In this document: piece by piece, positions 1 to 9,828 of the stretch
Numbering within the stretch: position 1 is the first letter of the stretch
Layout: the number at the start of each line of letters is the position of its first letter
Source: Candidatus Symbiothrix sp.
Lineage (GTDB): Bacteria > Bacteroidota > Bacteroidia > Bacteroidales > Azobacteroidaceae
DNA: 35,500 nucleotides
Direction of reading: 5' to 3'
Assembly: GCA_031290435.1 (NCBI GenBank)
Contig: JAITNQ010000074.1
Span: 1-35,500, forward strand
Notes under the pieces: generated by a model
The model's input: only the letters and a program-made list of their open reading frames with translations
Told to the model about the DNA's origin: nothing
Databases searched by the model: none
Translations under genes and position numbers: made by a program

Positions 1-306
1 ATGAGCCAAAAAATTAGAATTAAATTGAAATCTTACGATTACAACTTGGTTGATAAATCATCCGAGAAAATCGTAAAAACGGTAAAAGCTACCGGCGCTG
101 TGGTAAGCGGACCTATTCCATTACCCACGCACAAGCGAATTTTTACTGTGAACCGTTCAACATTTGTAAACAAAAAATCGCGCGAACAGTTCGAATTAGC
201 ATCCTACAAGCGGTTGATCGACATTTACAGTTCCACTGCAAAAACCGTCGATGCCCTGATGAAATTGGAATTGCCGAGCGGTGTAGAAGTAGAAATAAAA
301 GTGTAG
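1..306 (+). CDS. rpsJ: 30S ribosomal protein S10
   Basis: 101 aa, [20 protein letters not shown]...[17 protein letters not shown], typical S10; first gene of S10 operon. Confidence 0.98.
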   Translation: MSQKIRIKLKSYDYNLVDKSSEKIVKTVKATGAVVSGPIPLPTHKRIFTVNRSTFVNKKSREQFELASYKRLIDIYSSTAKTVDALMKLELPSGVEVEIKV

Positions 307-307
307 G

Positions 308-326
308 GGCAACCCTTGCGGTTGCC
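308..326 (+). repeat. Short intergenic hairpin GGCAACC-cttgc-GGTTGCC between rpsJ and rplC
   Basis: Perfect 7-bp inverted repeat directly after the rpsJ stop codon. Confidence 0.75.
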
Positions 327-359
327 TGTAAATATGAATATTAATAATTAATAATTGAA

Positions 360-974
360 ATGCCAGGATTAATTGGAAAAAAAATCGGAATGACATCCGT
401 TTTCAGTGCTGATGGGAAAAATCTTCCATGCACTGTTATCGAAGTAGGTCCTTGTGTAGTTACTCAAGTAAAAACCGCTGAAAAAGACGGTTACGAAGCT
501 GTTCAGTTAGGATTTCAGGAAAAAAAGGAAAAACATACCTCTAAACCTGAATTGGGACACTTCAAAAAAGCAGGAGTAACACCCAAGAGACACTTGGCCG
601 AGTTCAAAGGACAAGGGGTATATAAGCCCGGAGATGTAATCACTGTTGATTTTTTCAACGGTGAATTGTATGTAGATGTTATCGGAACATCTAAAGGAAA
701 AGGATTTCAGGGCGTTGTAAGACGTCATGGATTTAAAGGAGTAGGTGAAGCCACTTTGGGTCAGAGCGACCGTCAACGTCACCCGGGTTCTATCGGAGCC
801 TGTTCGTATCCTGCGAAAGTATTCAAAGGAACACGCATGGCCGGACACATGGGAGACCAACAAGTAACCACCCAAAATTTGGAAGTAATTAAATTATTAC
901 CCGAACACAATTTGATTTTGGTCAAAGGATCTGTTCCGGGCGCAAAAGGTTCAATCGTAATAGTTCAAAAGTAA
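360..974 (+). CDS. rplC: 50S ribosomal protein L3
   Basis: [20 protein letters not shown]..., L3 family; operon position. Confidence 0.98.
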   Translation: MPGLIGKKIGMTSVFSADGKNLPCTVIEVGPCVVTQVKTAEKDGYEAVQLGFQEKKEKHTSKPELGHFKKAGVTPKRHLAEFKGQGVYKPGDVITVDFFNGELYVDVIGTSKGKGFQGVVRRHGFKGVGEATLGQSDRQRHPGSIGACSYPAKVFKGTRMAGHMGDQQVTTQNLEVIKLLPEHNLILVKGSVPGAKGSIVIVQK

Positions 975-1594
975 TGGAAATAAGCGTATATAACATTAAA
1001 GGAGAAGATACCGGTAAAAAGGTAACACTCAAAGACGACGTATTTGGCATTGAACCTAACGACCACGTTATTTATTTAGATGTGAAACAACATCTGGCAA
1101 ACAAACGTCAAGGAACAGCCAAGTCCAAAGAAAGAAGTGAAATTTCGGGAAGTACCCGCAAATTAGGCCGCCAGAAAGGTGGAGGAGGCGCTCGCCACGG
1201 TGATATCAATTCACCCGTGATGGTAGGCGGAGGAAGAGCTTTCGGTCCCAAACCAAGGGATTACAGCTTCAAACTCAATAAGAAAGAAAAAGCATTGGCA
1301 CGGAAATCGGCTTTGTCGTATAAAGTTCGTGAAGATGCCATTACAGTGGTAGAAGACTTTACTTTCGAAGCTCCCAGAACCAAAGAATTTTTGGCTGTAG
1401 TTAAGAACCTGAATATTACCGGTAAGAAATTATTGGTGGTATTACCGGAAAATAACGATAATATTTACTTGTCTTCGCGCAATGTGCAAAAGACAAATGT
1501 AACAACCGTTTCCGAACTGAATACTTACAAAGTATTGGATGCCGCCCATTTGGTCGTGATGGAAAGTTCGGTAAGCGCATTGAATAATTTTTAA
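974..1594 (+). CDS. rplD: 50S ribosomal protein L4
   Basis: [31 protein letters not shown] motif; overlaps rplC stop (TAATG). Confidence 0.98.
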   Translation: MEISVYNIKGEDTGKKVTLKDDVFGIEPNDHVIYLDVKQHLANKRQGTAKSKERSEISGSTRKLGRQKGGGGARHGDINSPVMVGGGRAFGPKPRDYSFKLNKKEKALARKSALSYKVREDAITVVEDFTFEAPRTKEFLAVVKNLNITGKKLLVVLPENNDNIYLSSRNVQKTNVTTVSELNTYKVLDAAHLVVMESSVSALNNF

Positions 1595-1612
1595 CGAAAG
1601 GAGGAATAAAAC

Positions 1613-1906
1613 ATGGGAATTATCATCAAACCTATCGTAACGGAAAAATTGACGGCAATCACGGAAAAATTTCCGAACCGCGTCGGTTTTCGCGTATCTC
1701 CGGACGCTAACAAGTTGGAGATTAAAGCAGCTATCGAAGAACTTTATGGTGTTACCGTAGTAAAAATCAACACAATGAACTACGACGGCAAAAGAAAGTC
1801 GAGATACACCAAATCGGGAGTAATAAACGGAAAAGAAACCGCTTTCAAAAAAGCTATTGTGACTTTGAAAGATGGTGAACAAATTGATTTCTTTAGTAAT
1901 ATATAA
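1613..1906 (+). CDS. rplW: 50S ribosomal protein L23
   Basis: IIKPIVTEKLT...; size and operon position. Confidence 0.97.
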   Translation: MGIIIKPIVTEKLTAITEKFPNRVGFRVSPDANKLEIKAAIEELYGVTVVKINTMNYDGKRKSRYTKSGVINGKETAFKKAIVTLKDGEQIDFFSNI

Positions 1907-2030
1907 CCCCTAAATCCCCTGAAGGGGACTTGGGATAGCTATATTTTTTGATTGTGTATATAAAAAATTAAATAAAGAGATAAAAATAAAAATCCTCACT
2001 CGCTAAAGCCCCCTTTAGGGGGTGGGGGGT
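1907..2030. repeat. REPIN/MITE-like intergenic element with inverted terminal GC-rich palindromes
   Basis: Left end CCCCTAAATCCCCTGAAGGGGACTTGGG (1907-1934) is the imperfect reverse complement of right end CTAAAGCCCCCTTTAGGGGGTGGGGGGT (2003-2030); AT-rich spacer. Confidence 0.7.
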
Positions 2031-2043
2031 AAAATTTTAATAA

Positions 2044-2868
2044 ATGGGAATTCGTAAATTAAAGCCCACAACACCGGGGCAAAGACACAAGATTATCGGT
2101 ACATTTAGTGAAATCACTGCTACTGTACCGGAAAAATCTCTTGTTTTCGGTAAACGTAAATCGGGAGGACGTAACGCTGAAGGTCATCGTACGATGCGCC
2201 AGATCGGCGGAGGTCACAAACGCAAATTCAGATTAATCGATTTCAAGAGAGACAAAGATGGTATTCCTGCAACAGTAAAAACAATTGAGTACGATCCTAA
2301 CCGTTCGGCTCGCGTTGCTTTGTTGTTTTATGCCGATGGAGCAAAGACTTACATCATCGCTCCCAACGGATTGGAAGTTAACCAGACAGTGATTTCGGGA
2401 AATGAGGCAGCTCCGGAAATAGGGAATGCACTCCCCTTGGCTAAAATTCCCTTGGGTACGATAGTTCATAACGTTGAATTACGTCCGGGACAGGGAGCCA
2501 AAATGGTTCGTTCAGCAGGAGCTTTCGCTCAAGTAGTTTCACGTGAAGGTAGTTATGCCATCATCAAAATGCCGTCGGGCGAAACACGGAAAATACTTTC
2601 CGCTTGTAAAGCGACGATAGGTAGCGTGGGTAACTCGGATCATGCTTTGGAAAAATCAGGTAAAGCGGGCAGAACAAGATGGTTAGGTCGTCGTCCGCGT
2701 GTACGTGGTGTCGTAATGAACCCTGTTGATCACCCGATGGGTGGTGGCGAAGGCCGCGCTTCAGGAGGACATCCGAGATCTCGCAAAGGATTGTATTCTA
2801 AGGGTCTGAAAACAAGGACTCCGAAGAAGCACTCTTCTAAGTACATTATTGAAAGAAGAAAAAAATAA
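2044..2868 (+). CDS. rplB: 50S ribosomal protein L2
   Basis: [27 protein letters not shown]2 signature. Confidence 0.99.
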   Translation: MGIRKLKPTTPGQRHKIIGTFSEITATVPEKSLVFGKRKSGGRNAEGHRTMRQIGGGHKRKFRLIDFKRDKDGIPATVKTIEYDPNRSARVALLFYADGAKTYIIAPNGLEVNQTVISGNEAAPEIGNALPLAKIPLGTIVHNVELRPGQGAKMVRSAGAFAQVVSREGSYAIIKMPSGETRKILSACKATIGSVGNSDHALEKSGKAGRTRWLGRRPRVRGVVMNPVDHPMGGGEGRASGGHPRSRKGLYSKGLKTRTPKKHSSKYIIERRKK

Positions 2869-2892
2869 CCTGAGTAAATTAAAGAGTAAATT

Positions 2893-3162
2893 ATGAGTCG
2901 TTCATTAAAAAAAGGACCCTATATAAATATCAAGTTAGAAAAGAAAATTCTAACGATGAATGAAACAGGTAAAAAATCTGTTATAAAGACTTGGGCAAGA
3001 GCTTCAATGATTTCGCCTGATTTTGTCGGGCACACCCTTGCAGTTCATAATGGTAATAAATTCATTCCTGTATATATTACGGAAAATATGGTTGGGCATA
3101 AATTAGGAGAATTTTCTCCTACCCGTCAGTTCCGTGGTCACGCAGGTAATAAAAAGAAGTAA
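2893..3162 (+). CDS. rpsS: 30S ribosomal protein S19
   Basis: [11 protein letters not shown]...[16 protein letters not shown]. Confidence 0.99.
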   Translation: MSRSLKKGPYINIKLEKKILTMNETGKKSVIKTWARASMISPDFVGHTLAVHNGNKFIPVYITENMVGHKLGEFSPTRQFRGHAGNKKK

Positions 3163-3165
3163 AAG

Positions 3166-3570
3166 ATGGGAGCTAGAAAAAGAATATCAGCAGAACAGAG
3201 GAAAGAAGCCAACAAGGCTCAGTATTTCGCAAATTTACGGAATGTGCCTACTTCTCCCCGCAAGATGCGTCTCGTAGCAGACATGGTTCGCGGAATGGAA
3301 GTATTCCGGGCACTTGGTGTTTTGAAGTTTTCAAATAAAGAGGCTTCTGCCAGAGTAGGAAAGCTGCTTCGTTCGGCCATTGCCAATTGGGAAGAAAAGA
3401 ACGAAAGAAAAGCAGAAAACGGTGAATTATATATAACATCAATAAGCGTGGATTCGGCAGGTATGCTGAAAAGAATGCGTCCGGCGCCTCAAGGTAGAGG
3501 TTACCGGGTTCGTAAACGTTCAAACCACGTGACTTTGTTTGTAGATACAAAAACAGAAAAACAAAATTAA
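3166..3570 (+). CDS. rplV: 50S ribosomal protein L22
   Basis: [19 protein letters not shown]...[23 protein letters not shown]. Confidence 0.98.
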   Translation: MGARKRISAEQRKEANKAQYFANLRNVPTSPRKMRLVADMVRGMEVFRALGVLKFSNKEASARVGKLLRSAIANWEEKNERKAENGELYITSISVDSAGMLKRMRPAPQGRGYRVRKRSNHVTLFVDTKTEKQN

Positions 3571-3577
3571 TTGCTAA

Positions 3578-4330
3578 ATGGGACAAAAAGTAAATCCGAT
3601 AAGTAATCGTTTGGGTATCATCCGCGGATGGGATTCGAATTGGTACGGAGGCAATAATTATGGCGATACTTTGTATGAAGACAGCAAAATCCGTAAGTAC
3701 CTGAATGTCCGTCTCGCTAAAGCAAGTGTATCTCGCATTGTTATTGAACGTACATTGAAGCTGGTCACCATTACCGTATGCACGGCTCGTCCGGGTATCA
3801 TCATCGGTAAAGGCGGTCAGGAAGTTGATAAATTGAAAGAAGAATTGAAGAAAATTACCGATAAGGAAATACAAATCAATATCTTCGAAGTAAAAAAACC
3901 TGAATTGGACGCTGTGATTGTGGCAAACAACATTGCCCGTCAGCTGGAAGGCAAAATGGCATACCGCCGCGCTATCAAAACCGCTATCGCATCGACGATG
4001 CGGATGGGAGCAGAAGGTATTAAAATCCAGATTTCAGGCCGTTTGAACGGCGCCGAAATGGCTCGTTCGGAAATGTATAAAGAAGGAAGAACCCCACTGC
4101 ATACTTTACGGGCAGATATCGACTACGCATTAGGCGAAGCCCTGACGAAGGTCGGATTGTTGGGAATTAAGGTATGGATTTGTCGTGGCGAAGTCTATGG
4201 CAAACGCGACCTTTCTCCGCAATTTGCTGCTGCAAAAGAAGCCGCTCGCGGCGAAAGAAACGAAAGAAACGGTGGTCGTGATAGAGGAAACGATAGAAAA
4301 AGGGGTCGCTCTTCCAGAGATAGAAAATAA
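3578..4330 (+). CDS. rpsC: 30S ribosomal protein S3 with basic Arg/Gly/Asn-rich C-terminal tail
   Basis: [26 protein letters not shown] motif [12 protein letters not shown]. Confidence 0.98.
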   Translation: MGQKVNPISNRLGIIRGWDSNWYGGNNYGDTLYEDSKIRKYLNVRLAKASVSRIVIERTLKLVTITVCTARPGIIIGKGGQEVDKLKEELKKITDKEIQINIFEVKKPELDAVIVANNIARQLEGKMAYRRAIKTAIASTMRMGAEGIKIQISGRLNGAEMARSEMYKEGRTPLHTLRADIDYALGEALTKVGLLGIKVWICRGEVYGKRDLSPQFAAAKEAARGERNERNGGRDRGNDRKRGRSSRDRK

Positions 4331-4348
4331 TTAAAAAAGAAAAGAAAC

Positions 4349-4783
4349 ATGTTACAGCCGAAAAAAACAAAATTCAGAAGGTCTCAAAAAGGCCGTATGA
4401 AAGGTAATGCCCAACGAGGCAATCAGTTGTCGTTCGGTTCTTTTGGTATAAAAACACTGCAATCGAAATGGATTACCGGTCGGCAAATTGAAGCCGCCCG
4501 TATCGCGGTAACCCGTTACATGCAGCGTCAAGGTCAAGTCTGGGTGAGAATTTTCCCTGATAAACCGATTACCAAAAAACCCGCTGAGGTACGTATGGGT
4601 AAAGGTAAAGGTGCGCCGGAAGGATTTGTCGCACCTGTTACACCGGGAAGGATCCTCTTTGAGGTCGAAGGTGTTACATTCGAAGTGGCAAAAGAAGCTT
4701 TGAGACTTGCAGCTCAGAAACTTCCGGTAACTACAAAATTTGTCGTAAGACATGATTATGATTTTAACAACGAAAATGTGTAA
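4349..4783 (+). CDS. rplP: 50S ribosomal protein L16
   Basis: [19 protein letters not shown]...[14 protein letters not shown]. Confidence 0.98.
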   Translation: MLQPKKTKFRRSQKGRMKGNAQRGNQLSFGSFGIKTLQSKWITGRQIEAARIAVTRYMQRQGQVWVRIFPDKPITKKPAEVRMGKGKGAPEGFVAPVTPGRILFEVEGVTFEVAKEALRLAAQKLPVTTKFVVRHDYDFNNENV

Positions 4784-4789
4784 GCCATT

Positions 4790-4987
4790 ATGAAAATTGC
4801 AGAAATCAGAGATTTATCGACTCAAGAATTGACAGAAAGGTTAGAAGTTGAAGTGAAAGCTTTCGAGCAGAAAAAAATCAATCACAGCATTTCTCCTTTG
4901 GACAATCCGGCAATTATCACTCGCTCACGCAGAGAAATTGCACGCATGAAAACAGAATTGCGTCAACGGGAAATTAATAACAAATAA
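4790..4987 (+). CDS. rpmC: 50S ribosomal protein L29
   Basis: 65 aa, MKIAEIRDLSTQELTERLE; operon position. Confidence 0.96.
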   Translation: MKIAEIRDLSTQELTERLEVEVKAFEQKKINHSISPLDNPAIITRSRREIARMKTELRQREINNK

Positions 4988-5000
4988 TACGGGCAACTGA

Positions 5001-5258
5001 ATGGAAACGAGAAATTTAAGAAAAGAAAGAATTGGGGTTGTTTCCAGTAATAAAATGGATAAGTCCATTACTGTTGCTGTGAAATGGAAGGAAAAGCACC
5101 CTATCTACGGAAAATTCGTCAATAAAACGAAAAAATTCCATGCTCATGACGAGAAAAATGAATGTACTATCGGTGATACCGTGAAAATCATGGAAACTCG
5201 TCCGTTGAGCAAAACAAAGAGATGGCGTTTAGTGGAAATCATTGAAAAAGCGAAATAA
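5001..5258 (+). CDS. rpsQ: 30S ribosomal protein S17
   Basis: [33 protein letters not shown]...[18 protein letters not shown]. Confidence 0.98.
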   Translation: METRNLRKERIGVVSSNKMDKSITVAVKWKEKHPIYGKFVNKTKKFHAHDEKNECTIGDTVKIMETRPLSKTKRWRLVEIIEKAK

Positions 5259-5260
5259 TT

Positions 5261-5626
5261 ATGATACAACAAGAGTCAAGACTTATAGTAGCCGATAATT
5301 CGGGCGCAAAAGAAGTGCTTTGCATCCGAGTATTAGGTGGAACAAGAAGACGTTATGCTTCTGTTGGGGATATAATTGTCGTAGCTGTTAAACATGTTAT
5401 CCCTTCGAGTGATGTTAAAAAAGGTGCAGTATCCAAAGCGATTATCGTACGCACGAAAAAAGAAATACGTCGTACCGACGGTTCTTACATCCGCTTTGAC
5501 GACAATGCTTGTGTGTTGTTGAACAATGCAGGTGAAATCCGCGGAAGCCGTATTTTCGGGCCTGTCGCCCGTGAACTTCGTGCCGTTAATATGAAAATCG
5601 TTTCTTTAGCGCCGGAAGTTTTATAA
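5261..5626 (+). CDS. rplN: 50S ribosomal protein L14
   Basis: [27 protein letters not shown]. Confidence 0.99.
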   Translation: MIQQESRLIVADNSGAKEVLCIRVLGGTRRRYASVGDIIVVAVKHVIPSSDVKKGAVSKAIIVRTKKEIRRTDGSYIRFDDNACVLLNNAGEIRGSRIFGPVARELRAVNMKIVSLAPEVL

Positions 5627-5627
5627 T

Positions 5628-5723
5628 AATTGAAAATTGAGAATTGAGAATTGAAAATTTTAAGCGGAAATATTGAAAAACTGCTGCTATAATTCAAAAT
5701 TCATAATTCAAAATTCATAATTT
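5628..5723. repeat. AT-rich intergenic repeat array (ATTGAgAATTGAgAATTGAAAATT ... AATTCAAAATTCATAATTCAAAATTCATAATT)
   Basis: Two short tandem arrays in roughly inverted orientation filling the rplN-rplX gap. Confidence 0.65.
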
Positions 5724-5731
5724 AAAAAGAA

Positions 5732-6052
5732 ATGAGTAAATTACATATCAAAAAAGGCGATACGGTTTATGTGAATGCCGGTGAAGACAGAGGAAAAACA
5801 GGTCGCGTGTTGAAAGTATACATCGAAAAACAACGCGCCTTGGTCGAAGGTATCCACATGGTAACGAAAGCTACCAAACCGAATGCAAAGAGTCCTCAGG
5901 GAGGATTCCAGAAAAAAGAAGCTCCTGTTCATATTTCAAATCTGAACGTGTTGGATCCCAAATCAGGAAAACCGACCCGTATCGGACGTAAAATAGGTGC
6001 AAAAGGAGTATCGGTTCGTTATTCTAAAAAATCAGGGGAGGAAATCAAATAA
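5732..6052 (+). CDS. rplX: 50S ribosomal protein L24
   Basis: [27 protein letters not shown] (KOW motif). Confidence 0.98.
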   Translation: MSKLHIKKGDTVYVNAGEDRGKTGRVLKVYIEKQRALVEGIHMVTKATKPNAKSPQGGFQKKEAPVHISNLNVLDPKSGKPTRIGRKIGAKGVSVRYSKKSGEEIK

Positions 6053-6609
6053 TGAGCAATACAGCGAATCTAAAAAAAGAATATCAGGAAAGGATTGTAC
6101 CCGCATTAGTCAAGGAATTTAATTATACTTCCGTCATGCAAGTTCCTGTGTTAAAGAAAATTGTAATCAATCAAGGATTGGGTGCAGCTGTGGCTGACAA
6201 AAAATTAGTCGATGTGGCCGTTCAGGAACTGACTACAATAACCGGCCAAAAAGCCGTAGCAACGGTTTCTAAAAAAGATATTTCGAATTTCAAACTACGT
6301 AAAAAAATGCCGATCGGAGCAATGGTGACCTTGCGGCGTGAACAAATGTACGAATTTCTCGAACGTTTGGTCCGTGTCGCCTTACCACGTATCCGTGACT
6401 TCAAAGGTATTGAAAGTAAGTTGGATGGAAGAGGTAATTATACACTCGGTATTCAGGAACAAATCATTTTTCCTGAAATAAATATCGATACGATATCAAA
6501 AATATTGGGAATGAATATTACTTTTGTGACTTCTGCGAAAACAGATGAAGAAGGTTATGCCCTTTTGAGAGAGTTCGGCTTGCCGTTTAAGAATATTAAA
6601 AAAGATTAA
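6052..6609 (+). CDS. rplE: 50S ribosomal protein L5
   Basis: [16 protein letters not shown]...[29 protein letters not shown]. Confidence 0.98.
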   Translation: MSNTANLKKEYQERIVPALVKEFNYTSVMQVPVLKKIVINQGLGAAVADKKLVDVAVQELTTITGQKAVATVSKKDISNFKLRKKMPIGAMVTLRREQMYEFLERLVRVALPRIRDFKGIESKLDGRGNYTLGIQEQIIFPEINIDTISKILGMNITFVTSAKTDEEGYALLREFGLPFKNIKKD

Positions 6610-6612
6610 ATT

Positions 6613-6882
6613 ATGGCTAAAGAATCAATGAAAGCCCGTGAGGTAAAGCGTGCAAAATTAGTTGCCAAATATGCTGAGAAAAGAGCGCAGTTGAAAAAAG
6701 AAGGCAATTATGATGCATTACAGGCATTGCCGAAGAATGCGTCGCCGGTACGTTTGCACAACCGCTGCAAAATAACAGGCCGTCCGAAAGGATATGTTCG
6801 TCAGTTCGGTATTTCCCGTATTCAATTGCGTGAAATGGCTTCTGCCGGCTTAATACCGGGTTTGAAAAAGGCGAGCTGGTAA
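6613..6882 (+). CDS. rpsN: 30S ribosomal protein S14 (long, zinc-independent form)
   Basis: 89 aa, [51 protein letters not shown]; no CxxC pairs. Confidence 0.98.
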   Translation: MAKESMKAREVKRAKLVAKYAEKRAQLKKEGNYDALQALPKNASPVRLHNRCKITGRPKGYVRQFGISRIQLREMASAGLIPGLKKASW

Positions 6883-6898
6883 GAAAAACTAAAAGTTA

Positions 6899-6965
6899 AA
6901 AACTAAAAACTAAAAGTTGGTTTGCCTATTTTCCTGTGTCAAACCGGCTTTTAGTTTTTAGTTTT
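6899..6965 (+). terminator. Very long hairpin after rpsN, likely terminator or hairpin repeat
   Basis: 26-nt arms AAAACTAAAAACTAAAAGTTGGTTTG / CAAACCGGCTTTTAGTTTTTAGTTTT with 15-nt loop; the two non-Watson-Crick positions are G.U wobbles on the + transcript; U-rich 3' arm. Confidence 0.75.
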
Positions 6966-7186
6966 ATATTGATAAAAAATAATTTATCAATAATTGGTCA
7001 ACCAAAAATCGCTCAGGCATTTTTCGAGCGTATCAAAAACTTGTGTTCTTGTCAGCATAAAACAAAATTTTAAATATTTGCGCTACAAATATAATTTTTT
7101 CATTTGATAAACCATTGGTAATAAATTTTTTTCATTAAAAATATAAAATTCTCAGTTAATCTTTATGATATTTCCAAAAAATATAT

Positions 7187-7194
7187 TACCTTTG
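7187..7194 (+). promoter_or_regulatory. Bacteroidetes-type -7 element TAccTTTG upstream of rpsH
   Basis: atatatTACCTTTGCaggcc matches the TAnnTTTG consensus of Bacteroidetes primary sigma factor promoters; -33 element weak. Confidence 0.65.
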
Positions 7195-7207
7195 CAGGCC
7201 TTTTGTG

Positions 7208-7317
7208 TACATTATCTATAATGTAGAGAGATGGTATTGATTTCTATTGAGTAATATAATTTGCTCAAACAAAGTCAATAGTGTGTATTAAATATTGTCC
7301 GGAAAATCCGGATCAAT
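7208..7317 (+). promoter_or_regulatory. Structured 5' leader of rpsH with three hairpins; the last resembles an intrinsic terminator/attenuator
   Basis: tacattat/ataatgta (7208-7225); ctattga/tcaatag (7244-7281); attgtccgga/tccggatcaat with one bulge (7294-7317) followed by TTAATTTTTAATT. Confidence 0.45.
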
Positions 7318-7334
7318 TTAATTTTTAATTATTT

Positions 7335-7730
7335 ATGACAGATCCTATTGCAGATTATCTGACAAGGTTGCGGAACGCCATCAAAGCAAAACACAGAGTG
7401 GTGGATATTCCGGCATCCAATTTGAAGAAAGAGATCACCAAGATCCTTTTCGAAAAAGGCTACATCTTGAATTTCAAGTTTGTAGAGGAGGGTCCTCAGG
7501 GTACGATAAAAATCGCCTTGAAGTACGACCCTATCAATAAAGTGAACGCAATTAAAATCCTGAAAAGAGTTTCTACTCCGGGTTTGCGTAGGTATACGGG
7601 CTATAAAGATATGCCTCGTGTCTTGAATGGTTTGGGAATTGCCGTACTGAGTACTTCTAAGGGAGTAATGACAGACAAAGAAGCGCGCGTCCAGAAGATT
7701 GGCGGCGAAGTATTATGTTATGTTTATTAA
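7335..7730 (+). CDS. rpsH: 30S ribosomal protein S8
   Basis: MTDPIADYLTRLRNAIKAKHRVVDIPAS...GIAVLSTSKGVMTDKEARVQKIGGEVLCYVY. Confidence 0.99.
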   Translation: MTDPIADYLTRLRNAIKAKHRVVDIPASNLKKEITKILFEKGYILNFKFVEEGPQGTIKIALKYDPINKVNAIKILKRVSTPGLRRYTGYKDMPRVLNGLGIAVLSTSKGVMTDKEARVQKIGGEVLCYVY

Positions 7731-7751
7731 TTGAAGGAGGAGGAAATTATT

Positions 7752-8303
7752 ATGTCAAGAATTGGTAAATTACCCATAACATTGCCGGCTAATGTAACCG
7801 TAACGCAGCAAAACAGCGTAATTACGGTGAAAGGCCCGAAAGGAGAATTATCTCAGGAGATAAATCCGGCTATCACAGTAGCAGTGGATGGAAATACTTT
7901 AACGGTATCCCGTCCGGATGATGAACGTCAGAACCGCGCCATGCACGGTTTGTACCGCGCCCTGATCAGCAACATGGTTGTGGGAGTATCGGAAGGTTAT
8001 AAAAAGGAACTCGAATTAGTTGGTGTCGGTTACCGTGTAACTGCGGCAGGCAACATTTTGGACTTTTCCTTAGGTTACACGCATAATATCTTTTTGCAGT
8101 TACCTTCGGAAATCAAAGTGGAAACGAAAAGCGAACGTAACAAAAATCCGTTAGTGATTCTGGAATCGAACGATAAGCAATTACTCGGACAAGTGTGCGC
8201 AAAGATTCGTTCTTTCCGCAAAGTAGAACCTTACAAAGGTAAGGGTATCCGTTTTGTCGGAGAAGTAATTCGTAGAAAATCCGGAAAATCGGCAGGTAAA
8301 TAA
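7752..8303 (+). CDS. rplF: 50S ribosomal protein L6
   Basis: [17 protein letters not shown]; the ORF-track start at 7731 is probably too early, ATG at 7752 follows GGAGGAGG. Confidence 0.97.
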   Translation: MSRIGKLPITLPANVTVTQQNSVITVKGPKGELSQEINPAITVAVDGNTLTVSRPDDERQNRAMHGLYRALISNMVVGVSEGYKKELELVGVGYRVTAAGNILDFSLGYTHNIFLQLPSEIKVETKSERNKNPLVILESNDKQLLGQVCAKIRSFRKVEPYKGKGIRFVGEVIRRKSGKSAGK

Positions 8304-8323
8304 CTTTAAAAACCGGAATTAAT

Positions 8324-8668
8324 ATGACAACAAAGGAATTAAGAAGAATCAAAATAAAACAACGGGTGCGCAAGCATATCTCAGGAACAGGCGAACGTCC
8401 TCGTTTGACGGTATTCAGGAGTAACAAACAGATTTACGCCCAAGTCATTGATGACTTGACCGGTAAAACTTTAGCCGCTGCTTCTTCCGTTGCAATTACA
8501 GAAAAAGCGCCTAAAAAGGAAGTCGCTTCCAAAGTAGGCGAACTGATCGCGCAGAAATCTAAAGAGGCAGGCATAGAAGCCGTAGTTTTTGACAGAAATG
8601 GTTATTTATACCATGGTAGAGTGAAAGAATTGGCGGAAGCTGCTCGTAAAGGTGGACTTAAATTTTAA
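8324..8668 (+). CDS. rplR: 50S ribosomal protein L18
   Basis: [37 protein letters not shown]. Confidence 0.98.
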   Translation: MTTKELRRIKIKQRVRKHISGTGERPRLTVFRSNKQIYAQVIDDLTGKTLAAASSVAITEKAPKKEVASKVGELIAQKSKEAGIEAVVFDRNGYLYHGRVKELAEAARKGGLKF

Positions 8669-8674
8669 AAAGAA

Positions 8675-9190
8675 ATGGCAGTAAATAATAAAGTAAAGTC
8701 GACAAACGACTTAGAATTGAAAGACAGATTAGTTGCCATCAACCGTGTAACGAAAGTTACCAAAGGCGGTCGCACTTTCAGTTTTGCAGCTATCGTTGTA
8801 GTTGGAAACGAAGACGGAATTGTAGGCTGGGGCTTAGGCAAGGCCGGTGAAGTAACGGCTGCTATCTCCAAAGGCGTTGAAGCAGCAAAGAAAAATCTGG
8901 TAAAAGTTCCTGTGTATAAAGGAACTATCCCTCACGAGCAATTGGCCAAATTCGGCGGAGCGCAAGTTTTTATCAAACCGGCTACCCACGGTACCGGCGT
9001 AAAAGCCGGCGGCGCTATGCGCGCGGTATTGGAAAGTGTTGGTATAACAGACGTTTTGGCAAAATCGAAAGGTTCGTCCAATCCGCATAACTTGGTGAAA
9101 GCGACTATCGCCGCCCTGAGTGAATTGCGTGATCCGGCCATGGTTGCCCAAAACCGCGGAATCTCAGTTGAAAAAGTATTTAAAGGATAA
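8675..9190 (+). CDS. rpsE: 30S ribosomal protein S5
   Basis: [46 protein letters not shown]. Confidence 0.99.
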   Translation: MAVNNKVKSTNDLELKDRLVAINRVTKVTKGGRTFSFAAIVVVGNEDGIVGWGLGKAGEVTAAISKGVEAAKKNLVKVPVYKGTIPHEQLAKFGGAQVFIKPATHGTGVKAGGAMRAVLESVGITDVLAKSKGSSNPHNLVKATIAALSELRDPAMVAQNRGISVEKVFKG

Positions 9191-9202
9191 GGAGAAAAAG
9201 AT

Positions 9203-9379
9203 ATGGCAACGATAAAAATCAAACAAGTTAAAAGTCGCATCAATTGTCCGAAAGTTCAGAAAAGAACTTTAGATGCTTTGGGCCTGAGAAAAACCGGTCG
9301 CGTAGTGGAACATGAGGCCAATCCCGCTATTTTGGGAATGGTAGAGAAGGTTAAACATTTAGTTAAAATAGAATTATGA
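9203..9379 (+). CDS. rpmD: 50S ribosomal protein L30 (not in supplied ORF track)
   Basis: Read from sequence: MATIKIKQVKSRINCPKVQKRTLDALGLRKTGRVVEHEANPAILGMVEKVKHLVKIEL; ATGA overlap with rplO. Confidence 0.97.
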   Translation: MATIKIKQVKSRINCPKVQKRTLDALGLRKTGRVVEHEANPAILGMVEKVKHLVKIEL

Positions 9380-9822
9380 ATTTATCAAATTTAACACCTG
9401 CTAAAGGTTCTGTAAAAACACGGAAAAGAATCGGTCGAGGAACGGGTTCTGGTTTGGGTGGAACTTCTACCAGAGGTCACAAAGGCCAGAAATCAAGATC
9501 CGGATATTCCAAGAAAATTGGTTTTGAAGGTGGCCAGATGCCTATTCAGAGACGTTTACCGAAATTCGGTTTCAAGAATATCAATCGTGTAGAATACAAA
9601 GCGATTAATCTTGATACGCTACAGCAATTGGCAGATGCTCAACAATTGACGAAAATAGGTATCGAAGAATTAGTAAATGCAGGATTTATTTCATCCAAGC
9701 AATTAGTTAAAATTCTTGCCAAAGGCGCCCTTACCTCCGCATTGGAAATTACAGCTCACGCTTTTTCCAAAACGGCCGAAGAGGCAATCACCAAGGCAGG
9801 AGGCACTATTGTAAAACGCTAA
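9376..9822 (+). CDS. rplO: 50S ribosomal protein L15
   Basis: MNLSNLTPAKGSVKTRKRIGRGTGSGLGGTSTRGHKGQKSRSG. Confidence 0.99.
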   Translation: MNLSNLTPAKGSVKTRKRIGRGTGSGLGGTSTRGHKGQKSRSGYSKKIGFEGGQMPIQRRLPKFGFKNINRVEYKAINLDTLQQLADAQQLTKIGIEELVNAGFISSKQLVKILAKGALTSALEITAHAFSKTAEEAITKAGGTIVKR

Positions 9823-9828
9823 GGCAGA

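Noticed and set aside
1442-1882. 146-aa minus-strand ORF
   Set aside because: Antisense to rplD/rplW.
3248-3874. 208-aa minus-strand ORF antisense to rplV/rpsC
   Set aside because: Antisense to two confidently identified r-protein genes; composition of a shadow ORF.
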